DNA of 64,000 nucleotides from Embleya scabrispora. Its GTDB lineage: Bacteria > Actinomycetota > Actinomycetes > Streptomycetales > Streptomycetaceae. Location: assembly GCF_002024165.1 (NCBI RefSeq), contig NZ_MWQN01000001.1, forward strand, positions 186,001 through 250,000, in the 5' to 3' direction. Of the stretch, positions 34,598 to 42,994 are shown piece after piece. The translations under genes were made by a program, and so were the position numbers. Positions within the stretch are counted from its first letter, which is position 1. Every line of letters begins with the position of its first letter. Below the pieces are notes generated by a model, which searched no databases, was not told the DNA's origin, and saw only the letters and a program-made list of their open reading frames with translations.

Positions 34598-36795
34598 GAG
34601 CGTCCCGCCGCGTCCCCGGCCCCGGCGCCGGCGAGGGCCCGACCCCCGGCCGCGCCGTCCGCCCCGAGGTCCAGGGTGGACTCGACCCACGGCGTCTCGG
34701 TGGTGGGCAGCGATCCCCCGGCGCGGATCGCCCGCACGCACACCACCGCCGCGTTGGCCATCACCACCGCGATCAGCACCAGGAAGATCGCGATCAGCAC
34801 GCCGTCGACGGTGGAGTTCAGCACCACCGTGTGCATGTCGTCCATGTTCTTGGCCGGGCCGAGCACCTTGCCCGCGTCGATCGCGTCGGCGTAGCGGTCG
34901 CGTTGCGCGAAGAAGCCGATCCGGGGGTCGTCGGAGAAGATCTTCTCCAGGCCGGCGGTGTACGTCACCGCGACGTCCCAGGCCAGCGGGATGCCGGTGA
35001 CCCAGGCCCAGCGCAGCTTCCCGGACTTGATCAGCACGGTGGTGGCGACGGTGAGCGCGACGGCCGCCAGCAGTTGGTTCGCGATGCCGAAGAGCGGGAA
35101 GAGCTGGTTGATCCCGCCGAGCGGGTCGGTGGCGCCGGCGTACAGGAAGTAGCCCCACAGGCCGACCACCGCGGCGCTGGTGATCCAGATGCCGGGCTTC
35201 CAGTCGACCCGGCCGATCGGCTTCCAGACGTTGCCGAGCATGTCCTGGAGCATGAACCGGCCGACTCGGGTGCCGGCGTCCACCGTGGTCAGGATGAACA
35301 GCGCCTCGAACATGATCGCGAAGTGGTACCAGAACGCCTTCATCCCCGAGCCGCCGAACACGTCGGCGAAGATCTCCGACATCCCGACGGCGAGCGTGGG
35401 CGCCCCGCCGGAGCGGGCGATCAGGGTCTTCTCCTCGACCGCGTGCGCCGCCGCGCGCAGGTCGTCGGGGGTGATCGTGAAGCCGAGACCGGCGACCGCG
35501 TGGGACGCGCTCTCCGCGGTGGCGCCGAGCACGCCGGCCGGCGCGTTCATCGCGTAGTACAGGCCCGGGTCGATCACACACGCGGCGATCAGCGCCATGA
35601 TCGCGACGAACGACTCCATCAGCATCGCGCCGTAGCCGATCATCCGGAACTGCGACTCCTTGCGGATCAACTTCGGCGTGGTGCCGGAGGCGACCAGCGC
35701 GTGGAATCCGGAGAGCGCGCCGCAGGCGATGGTGATGAACAGGAACGGGAACATCGTCCCGGCGAACACCGGCCCGGAGCCGGAGCCGGCGAACGGGCTG
35801 ACCGCGTCCGTCTTCATGGTCGGCGCGGCCACGAGCACGCCGATCGCCAGCAGCACGATCGTGCCCACCTTCATGAATGTGGACAGGTAGTCGCGCGGGG
35901 CGAGCAGCAGCCACACCGGCAGCACAGAGGCGACGAAGCCGTAGCCGATCAGGCAGAACACCAGTGTGGTCGGGCTCCAGGTGAACGCGTCGCCGAGCGC
36001 GGTGTCCTCGATCCGCCCGCCGCCGACGATCGCGGCCAGCAGCAGCGCCACCCCGATGACGCTGGTCTCCAGGACCCGCCCCGGGCGCAGGTAGCGCAGG
36101 TACACGCCCATGAACAGCGCGATCGGCACGGTCAACGTGACCGAGAAGGTCCCCCAGGGCGAGTCGGCCAGCGCGTTGACCACGACCAGGGCCAGCACCG
36201 CGAGCAGGATGATCATGATCGCGAACACCGCGATCAGCGCCGCCGCGCCGCCGACCCGGCCGATCTCCTCGCGGGCCATCTGGCCCAGGCTCTTCCCGTC
36301 CCGACGCATCGACAGGAACAGCACGACCATGTCCTGCACGGCACCGGCGAAGATCACCCCCACGACGATCCAGATGGTGCCGGGCAGGTAGCCCATCTGC
36401 GCGGCGAGCACCGGGCCCACCAGCGGGCCGGCGCCGGCGATCGCGGCGAAGTGGTGGCCGAACAGGACCCGGTGGTCGGTGGGTTGGTAGTCCACGCCGT
36501 CGTCGAGGCGTTCGGCCGGGGTGGCGCGGGTGTCGTCGGGCTCCAGGACCCGGCGGGCGATGAAGCGCGAGTAGAAGCGATAGGCGATCGCGTACGAGGC
36601 GACCGCGGCGAAGATCAGCCAGACGGCCGAGATCTCCTCGCCGCGGGCCAGCGCGACCACGCCCCAGCCGGCCGCCCCGATCAGGGCGACGACGGTCCAG
36701 ATCAGGATGGTCCTGGCGTTGTATGCGGAACTGCCGGAGTCGTTGGGGTCGTCGGAGTCGTCCGGGCGGGGGCTGCGGGTCTCGGTGGCGGACAC
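34594..36795 (-). CDS. cstA: CstA-family carbon-starvation transporter
   Basis: 733 residues with about 16-18 membrane helices. Family signatures: DYQPTDHRVLFGHHFAAIAGAGPLVGP is present in two adjoining pieces, VQDMVVLFLSMRRDGKSLGQM, and FLFITIACGALSGFHAL. Family members import peptides or pyruvate during carbon limitation (CstA, BtsT). The hydrophilic N-terminus and a long Gly/Ala-rich C-terminal tail are lineage features. AGGAG 5 nt before GTG 36795 decides the start. It lies between a DUF3311 gene and ybdD, all on the minus strand. Confidence 0.95.
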   Translation of the reverse strand: MSATETRSPRPDDSDDPNDSGSSAYNARTILIWTVVALIGAAGWGVVALARGEEISAVWLIFAAVASYAIAYRFYSRFIARRVLEPDDTRATPAERLDDGVDYQPTDHRVLFGHHFAAIAGAGPLVGPVLAAQMGYLPGTIWIVVGVIFAGAVQDMVVLFLSMRRDGKSLGQMAREEIGRVGGAAALIAVFAIMIILLAVLALVVVNALADSPWGTFSVTLTVPIALFMGVYLRYLRPGRVLETSVIGVALLLAAIVGGGRIEDTALGDAFTWSPTTLVFCLIGYGFVASVLPVWLLLAPRDYLSTFMKVGTIVLLAIGVLVAAPTMKTDAVSPFAGSGSGPVFAGTMFPFLFITIACGALSGFHALVASGTTPKLIRKESQFRMIGYGAMLMESFVAIMALIAACVIDPGLYYAMNAPAGVLGATAESASHAVAGLGFTITPDDLRAAAHAVEEKTLIARSGGAPTLAVGMSEIFADVFGGSGMKAFWYHFAIMFEALFILTTVDAGTRVGRFMLQDMLGNVWKPIGRVDWKPGIWITSAAVVGLWGYFLYAGATDPLGGINQLFPLFGIANQLLAAVALTVATTVLIKSGKLRWAWVTGIPLAWDVAVTYTAGLEKIFSDDPRIGFFAQRDRYADAIDAGKVLGPAKNMDDMHTVVLNSTVDGVLIAIFLVLIAVVMANAAVVCVRAIRAGGSLPTTETPWVESTLDLGADGAAGGRALAGAGAGDAAGRS

Positions 36796-36857
36796 GCGTA
36801 CTCCTGTTCGAGCGGGGGAGGGACGGGCGAACGAGCCGGCGGCGACGCCGGACCGGG

Positions 36858-37105
36858 TCAGGAGTGGTCCCGGTCGGGGCGGCGGCGGAGCAGCAGATGG
36901 GCGCAGAACATGGCGATCGCGCAGCCGGGTACCCAGACGAGCTGATACCAGTAGAAGAACGGGACACCGGCCAACTCCGGTCCCCGACGCGCGTACCAGG
37001 GCACCCACAGCAGCGCCGTGACCGGTGCCGCGAGGAGGGCGCCGGCCGCGATCCGGCGGGTCGCGCCGGTGCGTCCGACGGCGCGCGGGGGTTCTCCCCG
37101 GTCAT
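36858..37105 (-). CDS. DUF3311 membrane protein with a probable frameshift near its start
   Basis: A small two-helix membrane protein: LLAAPVTALLWVPWYARR, then GVPFFYWYQLVWVPGCAIAMF, the DUF3311 signature. These proteins normally accompany sodium:solute symporters. The only start with a good ribosome-binding site (GGAGG, 3 nt gap) is ATG 37105, but that frame does not lead into the domain. Restoring one base in the five-C run (plus-strand GGGGG at 37087-37091) joins them into an 82-residue protein. Without it, an unsupported ATG at 37175 must be used. The gene is oriented with cstA, not with the symporter. Confidence 0.65.
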
Positions 37106-37286
37106 GTCGCCTCCTGTGGTCGATACCGCGGCCGACGGATCGTCGGTCTGTGGAAGAGTTGCGCGGACCGGCCATTCGGTTGACAGCCGATGTCCGGCGG
37201 ATTCGCGCGCGGTCGCCGATCCCCGGTCCGGTACGCTCGCGCAACCTGTGGGCAGGGCGCCCACGTGCCGAGGCGGACGGTGACGG

Positions 37287-38861
37287 ATGATCGACGGGGC
37301 CACGACCGCGGCCTTCCTGATCGTCGTCGGCGGCGCGTCGCTACTGGCCGTGACCGCCCCGAGGCTGCACCGCAACGACGACCTGCCGTCACTGGAGCGG
37401 TGGGCGCTGGCCGATCGCGGCCTGGGCCCGGTGTGGACCTGGTTCCTGCTCGGCGGCACGATCTTCACCGCGTACACCTTCACCGCCGTGCCGGGCCAGG
37501 TGTACGGGCGCGGGGCGAGCGCGTTCTTCGCGCTGCCGTACACGGTGATCGTCTGCCCGCTGGCCTTCGTACTGCTGCCCCGGTTGTGGGCGGTGGCCCG
37601 GCAACACGGCTATGTGACGGTGGCGGACTTCGTCCGGGGCCGGTACGGCTCGCCGGCGTTGGCCCTGGTGGTCGCGTCGACCGGGATCCTGGCCACGATG
37701 CCGTACCTGGCCCTGCAGGTCCTGGGCATCCGCGCGGTGCTCGCGGCGGCCGGGTTGCAGGCGCGCGGGGTGGCCGGGGACGCGGCGATGGTGGCGCTGT
37801 TCGCCGGGCTGGCGATCGCCACCTACCGGCACGGTTTGCGGGCGCCGACGGTGATTTCGGCGCTGAAGGGGCCGGCCGTGTTCGTTTCCGCCGCGGTGGC
37901 GGTGGGGTTCGTGCTGGCCCGGTTCGGCGGTCCCGGGCCGATGTTCGAGGCGGCCGATCGGCGGCTGGCCCGGTCGGGTCCGGGTGATGCCTCGTTGGTG
38001 CTGAGTCCGCATCAGCAGGGCGGGTTCGCCACCCTGGCGCTCGGTTCGGCACTGGCCCTGCTGCTGTACCCGCACGTGCTGACCGCCGGTTTCGCCGCCG
38101 CCGGTCCGCGCACGCTGCGCCGGGTGTGCGTGGTGCTGCCCGCCTGGACGGCGGTGCTCGCGATGTTCGGGGTGCTGGGCATCGCCGCGCTGGCGATGGC
38201 GGTGGACGCGCCGCCGGGTGCCGCCGAGGCGGCGGTTCCGCTGCTGGTGGACCGGCTGTTGCCGGCCTTCCCGGCCGGGCTGGTCTTCGGCGCGATCATC
38301 GTGGGCGCGCTGGTGCCGGCGGCGGTGATGTCGATCGCGGCGGCGACCTCGTTCACCCGCAACGTCTACGTCGCGTACTTCCAACCCACCGCCACCCCCA
38401 AGCGGCAGACCCGGGTGGCGCAGGCGGTGTCGCTGACCGCGAAGGCGGGCGCGGTGGCGTTCGTCTTCGGGCTGCGCGACCAGGCCGCGATCAACCTGCA
38501 ACTGCTCGGCGGGGTATGGATCCTGCAGATCTTCCCGGCCGTGGTGATCGGCCTGTTCACCCGGCGCCTGCATCATCGGGCGCTGCTCGTCGGCTGGGCG
38601 GTCGGCATGCTGGCCGGCACCGTCGCGGTGGTCCGGGAGGGCTTCGTCTCGCTGGTGCGCGTCGAGGTGGGCGGTCACGGCGGGCAGGTGTACGCGGGGC
38701 TCGGGGCCCTTGCGCTCAACCTCGCGGTCACCCTGGTCCTGACCGGGGTGTACGACCGGTTCGGCGCGGCGCGCGGCGCGGACACCACGGCGCTGCCCGC
38801 GCGCTTGGCCGTACGTTCGGCCCTGTGGCGGGCCCCGGGGAAGGGGGCGAACGGTTCGTGA
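37287..38861 (+). CDS. Sodium:solute symporter (SSS family, MctP-like)
   Basis: 524 residues with about 13 membrane helices. WTWFLLGGTIFTAYTFTAVPGQVYGRG near residue 50 and YVTVADFVRGRYGS near 110 are SSS-family motifs, and VPAAVMSIAAATSFTRNVY is the conserved late helix. This branch includes monocarboxylate (MctP) and acetate carriers. It is divergent from the DUF3311-cstA-ybdD operon. Its stop overlaps the GTG of the next gene (GTGA), an unusual coupling of a permease with a sigma factor. Confidence 0.92.
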   Translation: MIDGATTAAFLIVVGGASLLAVTAPRLHRNDDLPSLERWALADRGLGPVWTWFLLGGTIFTAYTFTAVPGQVYGRGASAFFALPYTVIVCPLAFVLLPRLWAVARQHGYVTVADFVRGRYGSPALALVVASTGILATMPYLALQVLGIRAVLAAAGLQARGVAGDAAMVALFAGLAIATYRHGLRAPTVISALKGPAVFVSAAVAVGFVLARFGGPGPMFEAADRRLARSGPGDASLVLSPHQQGGFATLALGSALALLLYPHVLTAGFAAAGPRTLRRVCVVLPAWTAVLAMFGVLGIAALAMAVDAPPGAAEAAVPLLVDRLLPAFPAGLVFGAIIVGALVPAAVMSIAAATSFTRNVYVAYFQPTATPKRQTRVAQAVSLTAKAGAVAFVFGLRDQAAINLQLLGGVWILQIFPAVVIGLFTRRLHHRALLVGWAVGMLAGTVAVVREGFVSLVRVEVGGHGGQVYAGLGALALNLAVTLVLTGVYDRFGAARGADTTALPARLAVRSALWRAPGKGANGS

Positions 38862-39499
38862 AACGTATCCGGCGCGAGACCTCCGACGCCGCGCCGCCGG
38901 CGCACGTCCCGGCGCGGGAGGCCGCACCCTCGGCGCCTCCCGTCGCCTCGGCGCAACCGGGCGCTTCGACCCGACCGGCCCCCTCGACCCAACCGGTCGC
39001 GGATCCGGCCGGGTCGGATCGTGAGGTCCAGGTGGCGCGCCTGTTCGACCTGCACTACCCCTCGATGCTCCGGCTCGCCACGCTCCTCGGCGCGGACGAC
39101 CCGGAGAACATCGTGGCCGAGGCCTACTACGAGATCTACCGCAAGTACCGGAAACTGCGCACCCCCGAAGCCGCCGCGGCCTATCTGCGGTCGGTGGTCT
39201 GCAACCTGACCCGGATGCGAATACGCCACCTCCAGGTCGTCCGCCGACACGTCGAGGACCGGATCGACACGGTGGCCTCGGCGGAGACCTCGGCCCTGCT
39301 GCGCGACGACCAGCGGGCGCTGATCCGCGCACTGCGCGCCCTGCCCGCCCGCCAGCGCGAGGCATTGGTGCTGCGCCACTGGTTGTGCCTGAAGGAGAAG
39401 GAGATCGCGGCGACCATGGGCATCTCGGTCGGCTCGGTCAAGACGCACACCGCGCGTGGGCTGGCCGCGCTCACGCACGCGATGGAGGTACGGCGATGA
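38858..39499 (+). CDS. ECF (SigE-like) RNA polymerase sigma factor
   Basis: 213 residues. A ~45-residue Pro/Ala/Ser-rich leader is followed by region 2 (VARLFDLHYPSMLRLATLLGA, then AEAYYEIYRKYRKL) and region 4 (LPARQREALVLRHWLCLKEKEIAATMGISVGSVKTH). Group-4 extracytoplasmic-function sigma factor. GTG 38858 overlaps the symporter stop, and the 3' end overlaps the next ATG (ATGA). The leader and coupling suggest that its synthesis is tied to the transporter. Confidence 0.9.
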   Translation: MKRIRRETSDAAPPAHVPAREAAPSAPPVASAQPGASTRPAPSTQPVADPAGSDREVQVARLFDLHYPSMLRLATLLGADDPENIVAEAYYEIYRKYRKLRTPEAAAAYLRSVVCNLTRMRIRHLQVVRRHVEDRIDTVASAETSALLRDDQRALIRALRALPARQREALVLRHWLCLKEKEIAATMGISVGSVKTHTARGLAALTHAMEVRR

Positions 39500-39777
39500 G
39501 CAACTCCCCCGGCGCCGACGGCCGTACGGCCGATTCGCCCGACACCGAGCACCTCCTGCGCGAGGCCCTGGAGACGCTGGCCGGCGAGGTGCGCCCGGCC
39601 CCCGACGCGTATCGCGCCGCACACGGCGACTGGCAGCGCCGCGAGCGCCGCCGTCGGCTGATCCTGGCGAGCCTGATCGTCGTCGTCTTCGCCCTGGCCG
39701 TCGTCCTGGGCCTGCTGGTCCTCAACCACGCCCCCACCGGCCCGGGGCCCGTCCCCCACCAACCGCCGTCCCCGTAG
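39496..39777 (+). CDS. Small single-pass membrane protein, candidate regulator of the ECF sigma factor
   Basis: 93 residues. A cytoplasmic N-terminal ~58 residues (DTEHLLREALETLAGEV) precede one transmembrane helix (LILASLIVVVFALAVVLGLLVL) and a short Pro-rich outer tail. I do not recognise a family. The ATG overlaps the sigma-factor stop and the topology is that of many anti-sigma factors, but no zinc-anti-sigma HxxxCxxC motif is present. Anti-sigma function is inferred from context only. Confidence 0.75.
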   Translation: MSNSPGADGRTADSPDTEHLLREALETLAGEVRPAPDAYRAAHGDWQRRERRRRLILASLIVVVFALAVVLGLLVLNHAPTGPGPVPHQPPSP

Positions 39778-39832
39778 CCGGTATCCGGCGCGCGAGCAGA
39801 CGATCCGTCGCCGGCTCGCGACCGACCGAAGT

Positions 39833-39857
39833 CTTGTTAGTAAAGTTTCCTAACAAG
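39833..39857. promoter_or_regulatory. Palindromic operator candidate upstream of the metallophosphoesterase operon
   Basis: CTTGTTAG, 9 nt, CTAACAAG: a perfect 8-bp inverted repeat around an AT-rich core (TAAAGTTTC), in strikingly AT-rich sequence. TTGACG follows at 39860-39865 and could be a -35 box. The shape resembles operators of ROK/NagC-type sugar regulators, a comparison from memory. It lies 169 nt before the secreted phosphoesterase start. Confidence 0.6.
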
Positions 39858-40025
39858 TATTGACGCGGCGCGCGGCACCTTGGGATCGTCGGGCCGACGG
39901 TCGGGCCGGAGCCCGCGTCGGCACCCCACGACGGCGCACCCGCGTCGTGTTCCGGCCCGAACGAGCGCACCACCCTGCCCGGTTCAGGCTCGACGACGAT
40001 CGGCTCCTCACCACCGGAGGACGAC

Positions 40026-41672
40026 GTGCACCTGCCCCAAGCCCTGCGCCCCACCCGCCGAAGGCCGCCATCCCGGGCCTTCCGACACGCCCTGCCCAGG
40101 CCCTCTCGTGCCCGCGGACTCTCCGCGATCGCGGCGGTCCTGGCCCTGCTCGCCGCCGTGCTCACGTTCGGCGAAACCGCTTCCGCCGCCGAGGTGTTGC
40201 TCTCGCGCGGCAAACCCGCCACCACCTCCTCGACGGAAAGCTCCTCCTACGGCGCGGCCAAGGCCGTCGACGGAAAGTCCGACACCCGTTGGGCGAGCAA
40301 GGAGGGATCCGGCGCCCAGTGGCTGAGCGTCGATCTCGGCTCCGACGTCCCGATCTCCCGGGTGCGGCTGAGCTGGGAGGACGCCTACGCCAAGGCCTAC
40401 CGCATCGAGGTCTCGCCCGACGGCGCGTCCTGGACCAAGGTCTACTCGACCTCGGCCGGCGACGGCGGTACCGACGACGTCGGTTCCCTGGCCACCCACG
40501 GCCGCCACGTGCGTGTGTACGCCACGTCGCGCGGCACCGACTACGGCTACTCCCTCTGGGAGTTCGAGGTGTTCGGCGGCACGAGCGGCCCCGACACCAC
40601 CGCACCGAGCGCACCCACCTCGCCCAAGGTCACCGGCACCACGCCCACCGGCGTCTCGCTGGGCTGGACCGCCTCCACCGACAACGTCGGCGTGACCGGA
40701 TACGACATCCTGCGCGACGGCGTCGCGGTCGGCACCAGCGTCGGCACCACCTACACCGACACCGGCCTGACCACGGGCGTCTCCTACTCCTACACGATCC
40801 GCGCCAAGGACGCGGCCGGCAACCTCTCCGCGCCCAGCGCGGCGGTGATCGGCACGCCCCAGGCCGGGAGTTCGTCCTTCACCGTGGTCGCGGCCGGGGA
40901 CATCTCCGACCCGGGCTGCACCGCGAGCCAGGAGTGCGGCGCCCAGCAGACCGCACGCCGGGTCGAGGCGATCAACCCGGACGAGGTGATCACCCTGGGG
41001 GACAACCAATACGACACCGGCAGCCTGTCCGACTACCGCAAGTACTACGACACCACCTGGGGCCGGTTCAAGGCCAAGACCCGGCCCTCGCCGGGCAACC
41101 ACGAGGCCGACGACAGCACCCCGGAAGCCGGATACAAGGCATACTTCGGCGACCGAGCCACCCCCGACGGCACCACCTGGTACAGCTGGAACCGTGGCGG
41201 CTGGCACTTCATCGCCCTCGACACCGAACAGTCCATGTCCTCGACCTCGGCGCAGATCAAGTGGCTCAAGGCCGATTTGGCGAACAACACGCAAGGTTGC
41301 GTGGCCGCCTACTGGCACAGGCCGCTGTACAGTTCCGGCCCGCAGGCGGACAAGGTCAGCCAGACCGCGTGGCAGGTGCTCTACGACGCGCACGCCGACC
41401 TGATCCTGAACGGGCACGACCACCTGTACGAGCGCTACTCGCCGCAAAACGCCAAGGCCAAGGCCGACCCCGCCGGCGTGCGTGAACTGCTCGTCGGCAC
41501 CGGCGGCGCCGATCCCTACGACTTCGAATCCCCGCAGCCCAACAGCGAGAAGCGGGTGACCGGTTCGCCCGCCGTGCTGAAGCTGACCCTCACCGACGGC
41601 ACCTACTCCGGCCAACTCGTCCGCTACGACGGCACCCAACTCGACTCCTTCGGTCCGGTCACCTGCCACTGA
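40026..41672 (+). CDS. Secreted metallophosphoesterase with discoidin and fibronectin III domains
   Basis: 548 residues. Signal peptide to about residue 54 (LSAIAAVLALLAAVLTFGETASA). Residues ~55-190: F5/8 type C (discoidin) carbohydrate-binding domain (GAAKAVDGKSDTRWASKE). Residues ~195-285: Fn3 domain. Residues ~290-545: calcineurin-like phosphoesterase with VAAGDISDPG, LGDNQYDTG, GNHEADD, YWHRPLY and LNGHDHLYERY carrying the two-metal ligands. It would act on an extracellular phosphate ester, probably near polysaccharide. GGAGG 5 nt before GTG 40026. It leads an operon with an MFS permease and a beta-propeller protein. Confidence 0.93.
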   Translation: MHLPQALRPTRRRPPSRAFRHALPRPSRARGLSAIAAVLALLAAVLTFGETASAAEVLLSRGKPATTSSTESSSYGAAKAVDGKSDTRWASKEGSGAQWLSVDLGSDVPISRVRLSWEDAYAKAYRIEVSPDGASWTKVYSTSAGDGGTDDVGSLATHGRHVRVYATSRGTDYGYSLWEFEVFGGTSGPDTTAPSAPTSPKVTGTTPTGVSLGWTASTDNVGVTGYDILRDGVAVGTSVGTTYTDTGLTTGVSYSYTIRAKDAAGNLSAPSAAVIGTPQAGSSSFTVVAAGDISDPGCTASQECGAQQTARRVEAINPDEVITLGDNQYDTGSLSDYRKYYDTTWGRFKAKTRPSPGNHEADDSTPEAGYKAYFGDRATPDGTTWYSWNRGGWHFIALDTEQSMSSTSAQIKWLKADLANNTQGCVAAYWHRPLYSSGPQADKVSQTAWQVLYDAHADLILNGHDHLYERYSPQNAKAKADPAGVRELLVGTGGADPYDFESPQPNSEKRVTGSPAVLKLTLTDGTYSGQLVRYDGTQLDSFGPVTCH

Positions 41673-41701
41673 CCCATCCGCCCGGCCTCGGAGGATCGCC
41701 C

Positions 41702-42994
41702 GTGTACATCGCCGCCACCCGGCGCGCGGATCAGGCCGGTGGGCGCACGGCGGTCGGGACGTCGCGGGGATTCACCCGCAACGTCCCGGCCAACGTGCTC
41801 GCCCTCGGCACCGTCAGCCTGGTCACCGACATCTCCGCCGAGATGGTCACCGCCGTACTGCCCACCTACCTCGTCCTGACCCTGGGGCTGAGCCCGCTGC
41901 AATACGGCCTCCTGGACGGCGGCTGGTTCGGCGTCACCGCCATGGTCCGCCTGCTCGGCGGCCAGATCGCCGACCGCACCCGGCGCCGCAAACTGGTCGC
42001 GGGCACCGGGTACGGACTGTCCGCCGTGTGCAAACTCGGCCTGCCGCTGGTCGGTTCCTCCGTCGCCGGGCTCGGCCTGGTCCTGGCGGCGGACCGTACC
42101 GGCAAGGGTCTGCGCACCGCGCCACGCGACGCGCTGATCACGTTGAGCACGCCGACCCCGCACCTGGGCCGGGCGTTCGGCGTGCATCGCGCGATGGACA
42201 CCGTCGGCGCCTTCCTCGGCCCGCTCGCCGCGTTCGCCGTGTTGTGGACCACCCACGACGCCTACGACGCGGTGTTCGTGGTCTCCTTCTGCGTCGCCAC
42301 GTTCGGCGTGCTGCTGTTGATGCTGTACGTCCGCGACCATCGCGAACCGGCGCCGCCTCGGCGCTCGGCCTCGCTCCGGGCCGCGTTCGGCCTGCTGCGC
42401 CTGGCGCCGTTCCGCCGCACCTGCGTGGCCGCCGCGCTGCTCGGCCTGCTCACCGTCGGCGACACGTTCGTCTACCTCGTCCTGCAACGCGGATTCGACA
42501 TCCCGCTGCGCTACTTCCCGCTGCTGCCGCTGGGCACCGCCGGGGCGTTCCTGTTGCTCGCCGTGCCGATCGGCCGGCTCGCCGACCGCGTGGGCCGCTT
42601 CCGGGTCTTCCTCGGCGGCCACCTCGCGCTGCTCGCCGCCTACCTGGTCGCCGCCGCGCCCACCGGCGGACACGCGTCCGGGACCGCGTCGCGGTGGGCG
42701 GTGCTGCTCCTCGTGCTCGGCCTTCAGGGCCTGTTCTACGCGGCCACCGACGGTGTGCTGATGGCCGCGGCCGGGCCGCTGTTGCCGGTGCATCTGCGGA
42801 CCAGCGGGCTGGCCCTGCTGCAGACCGGACAGGCCGGTGCCCGGCTGTTGTCCTCGGTGGTCTTCGGCGCGGCCTGGACCCTGTGGGGCGCGGGCCCCGC
42901 GCTGTACGCCATGGGCGCCGGACTGGCCGGCTGCCTGCTCCTGGCCCGGCGGCTGCTGCCGTCGGCCCCGCTCGACCCGGAGGTGACCGGATGA
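41702..42994 (+). CDS. MFS permease
   Basis: 430 residues, 12 predicted helices. VLALGTVSLVTDISAEMV and RLLGGQIADRTRRRK (loop 2-3 signature) are followed by GKGLRTAPRDALI, a motif typical of the YfmO-like group of permeases. GGAGG 7 nt before GTG 41702. It lies 29 nt downstream of the secreted phosphoesterase, and its stop overlaps the next start (ATGA). The substrate could be a product released by the phosphoesterase, or a compound exported with it; neither can be decided here. Confidence 0.88.
   Translation: MYIAATRRADQAGGRTAVGTSRGFTRNVPANVLALGTVSLVTDISAEMVTAVLPTYLVLTLGLSPLQYGLLDGGWFGVTAMVRLLGGQIADRTRRRKLVAGTGYGLSAVCKLGLPLVGSSVAGLGLVLAADRTGKGLRTAPRDALITLSTPTPHLGRAFGVHRAMDTVGAFLGPLAAFAVLWTTHDAYDAVFVVSFCVATFGVLLLMLYVRDHREPAPPRRSASLRAAFGLLRLAPFRRTCVAAALLGLLTVGDTFVYLVLQRGFDIPLRYFPLLPLGTAGAFLLLAVPIGRLADRVGRFRVFLGGHLALLAAYLVAAAPTGGHASGTASRWAVLLLVLGLQGLFYAATDGVLMAAAGPLLPVHLRTSGLALLQTGQAGARLLSSVVFGAAWTLWGAGPALYAMGAGLAGCLLLARRLLPSAPLDPEVTG

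Noticed and set aside
34009-36945. A 978-codon plus-strand frame opposite cstA
   Set aside because: Its composition (repetitive Arg/Asp/Gly/His) reflects reverse reading of a membrane-protein gene; cstA on the other strand has unmistakable motifs.
37106-37175. Start of the DUF3311 gene at ATG 37175
   Set aside because: No ribosome-binding site; the frameshift explanation fits the strong GGAGG-ATG at 37105 better, although I cannot exclude it.
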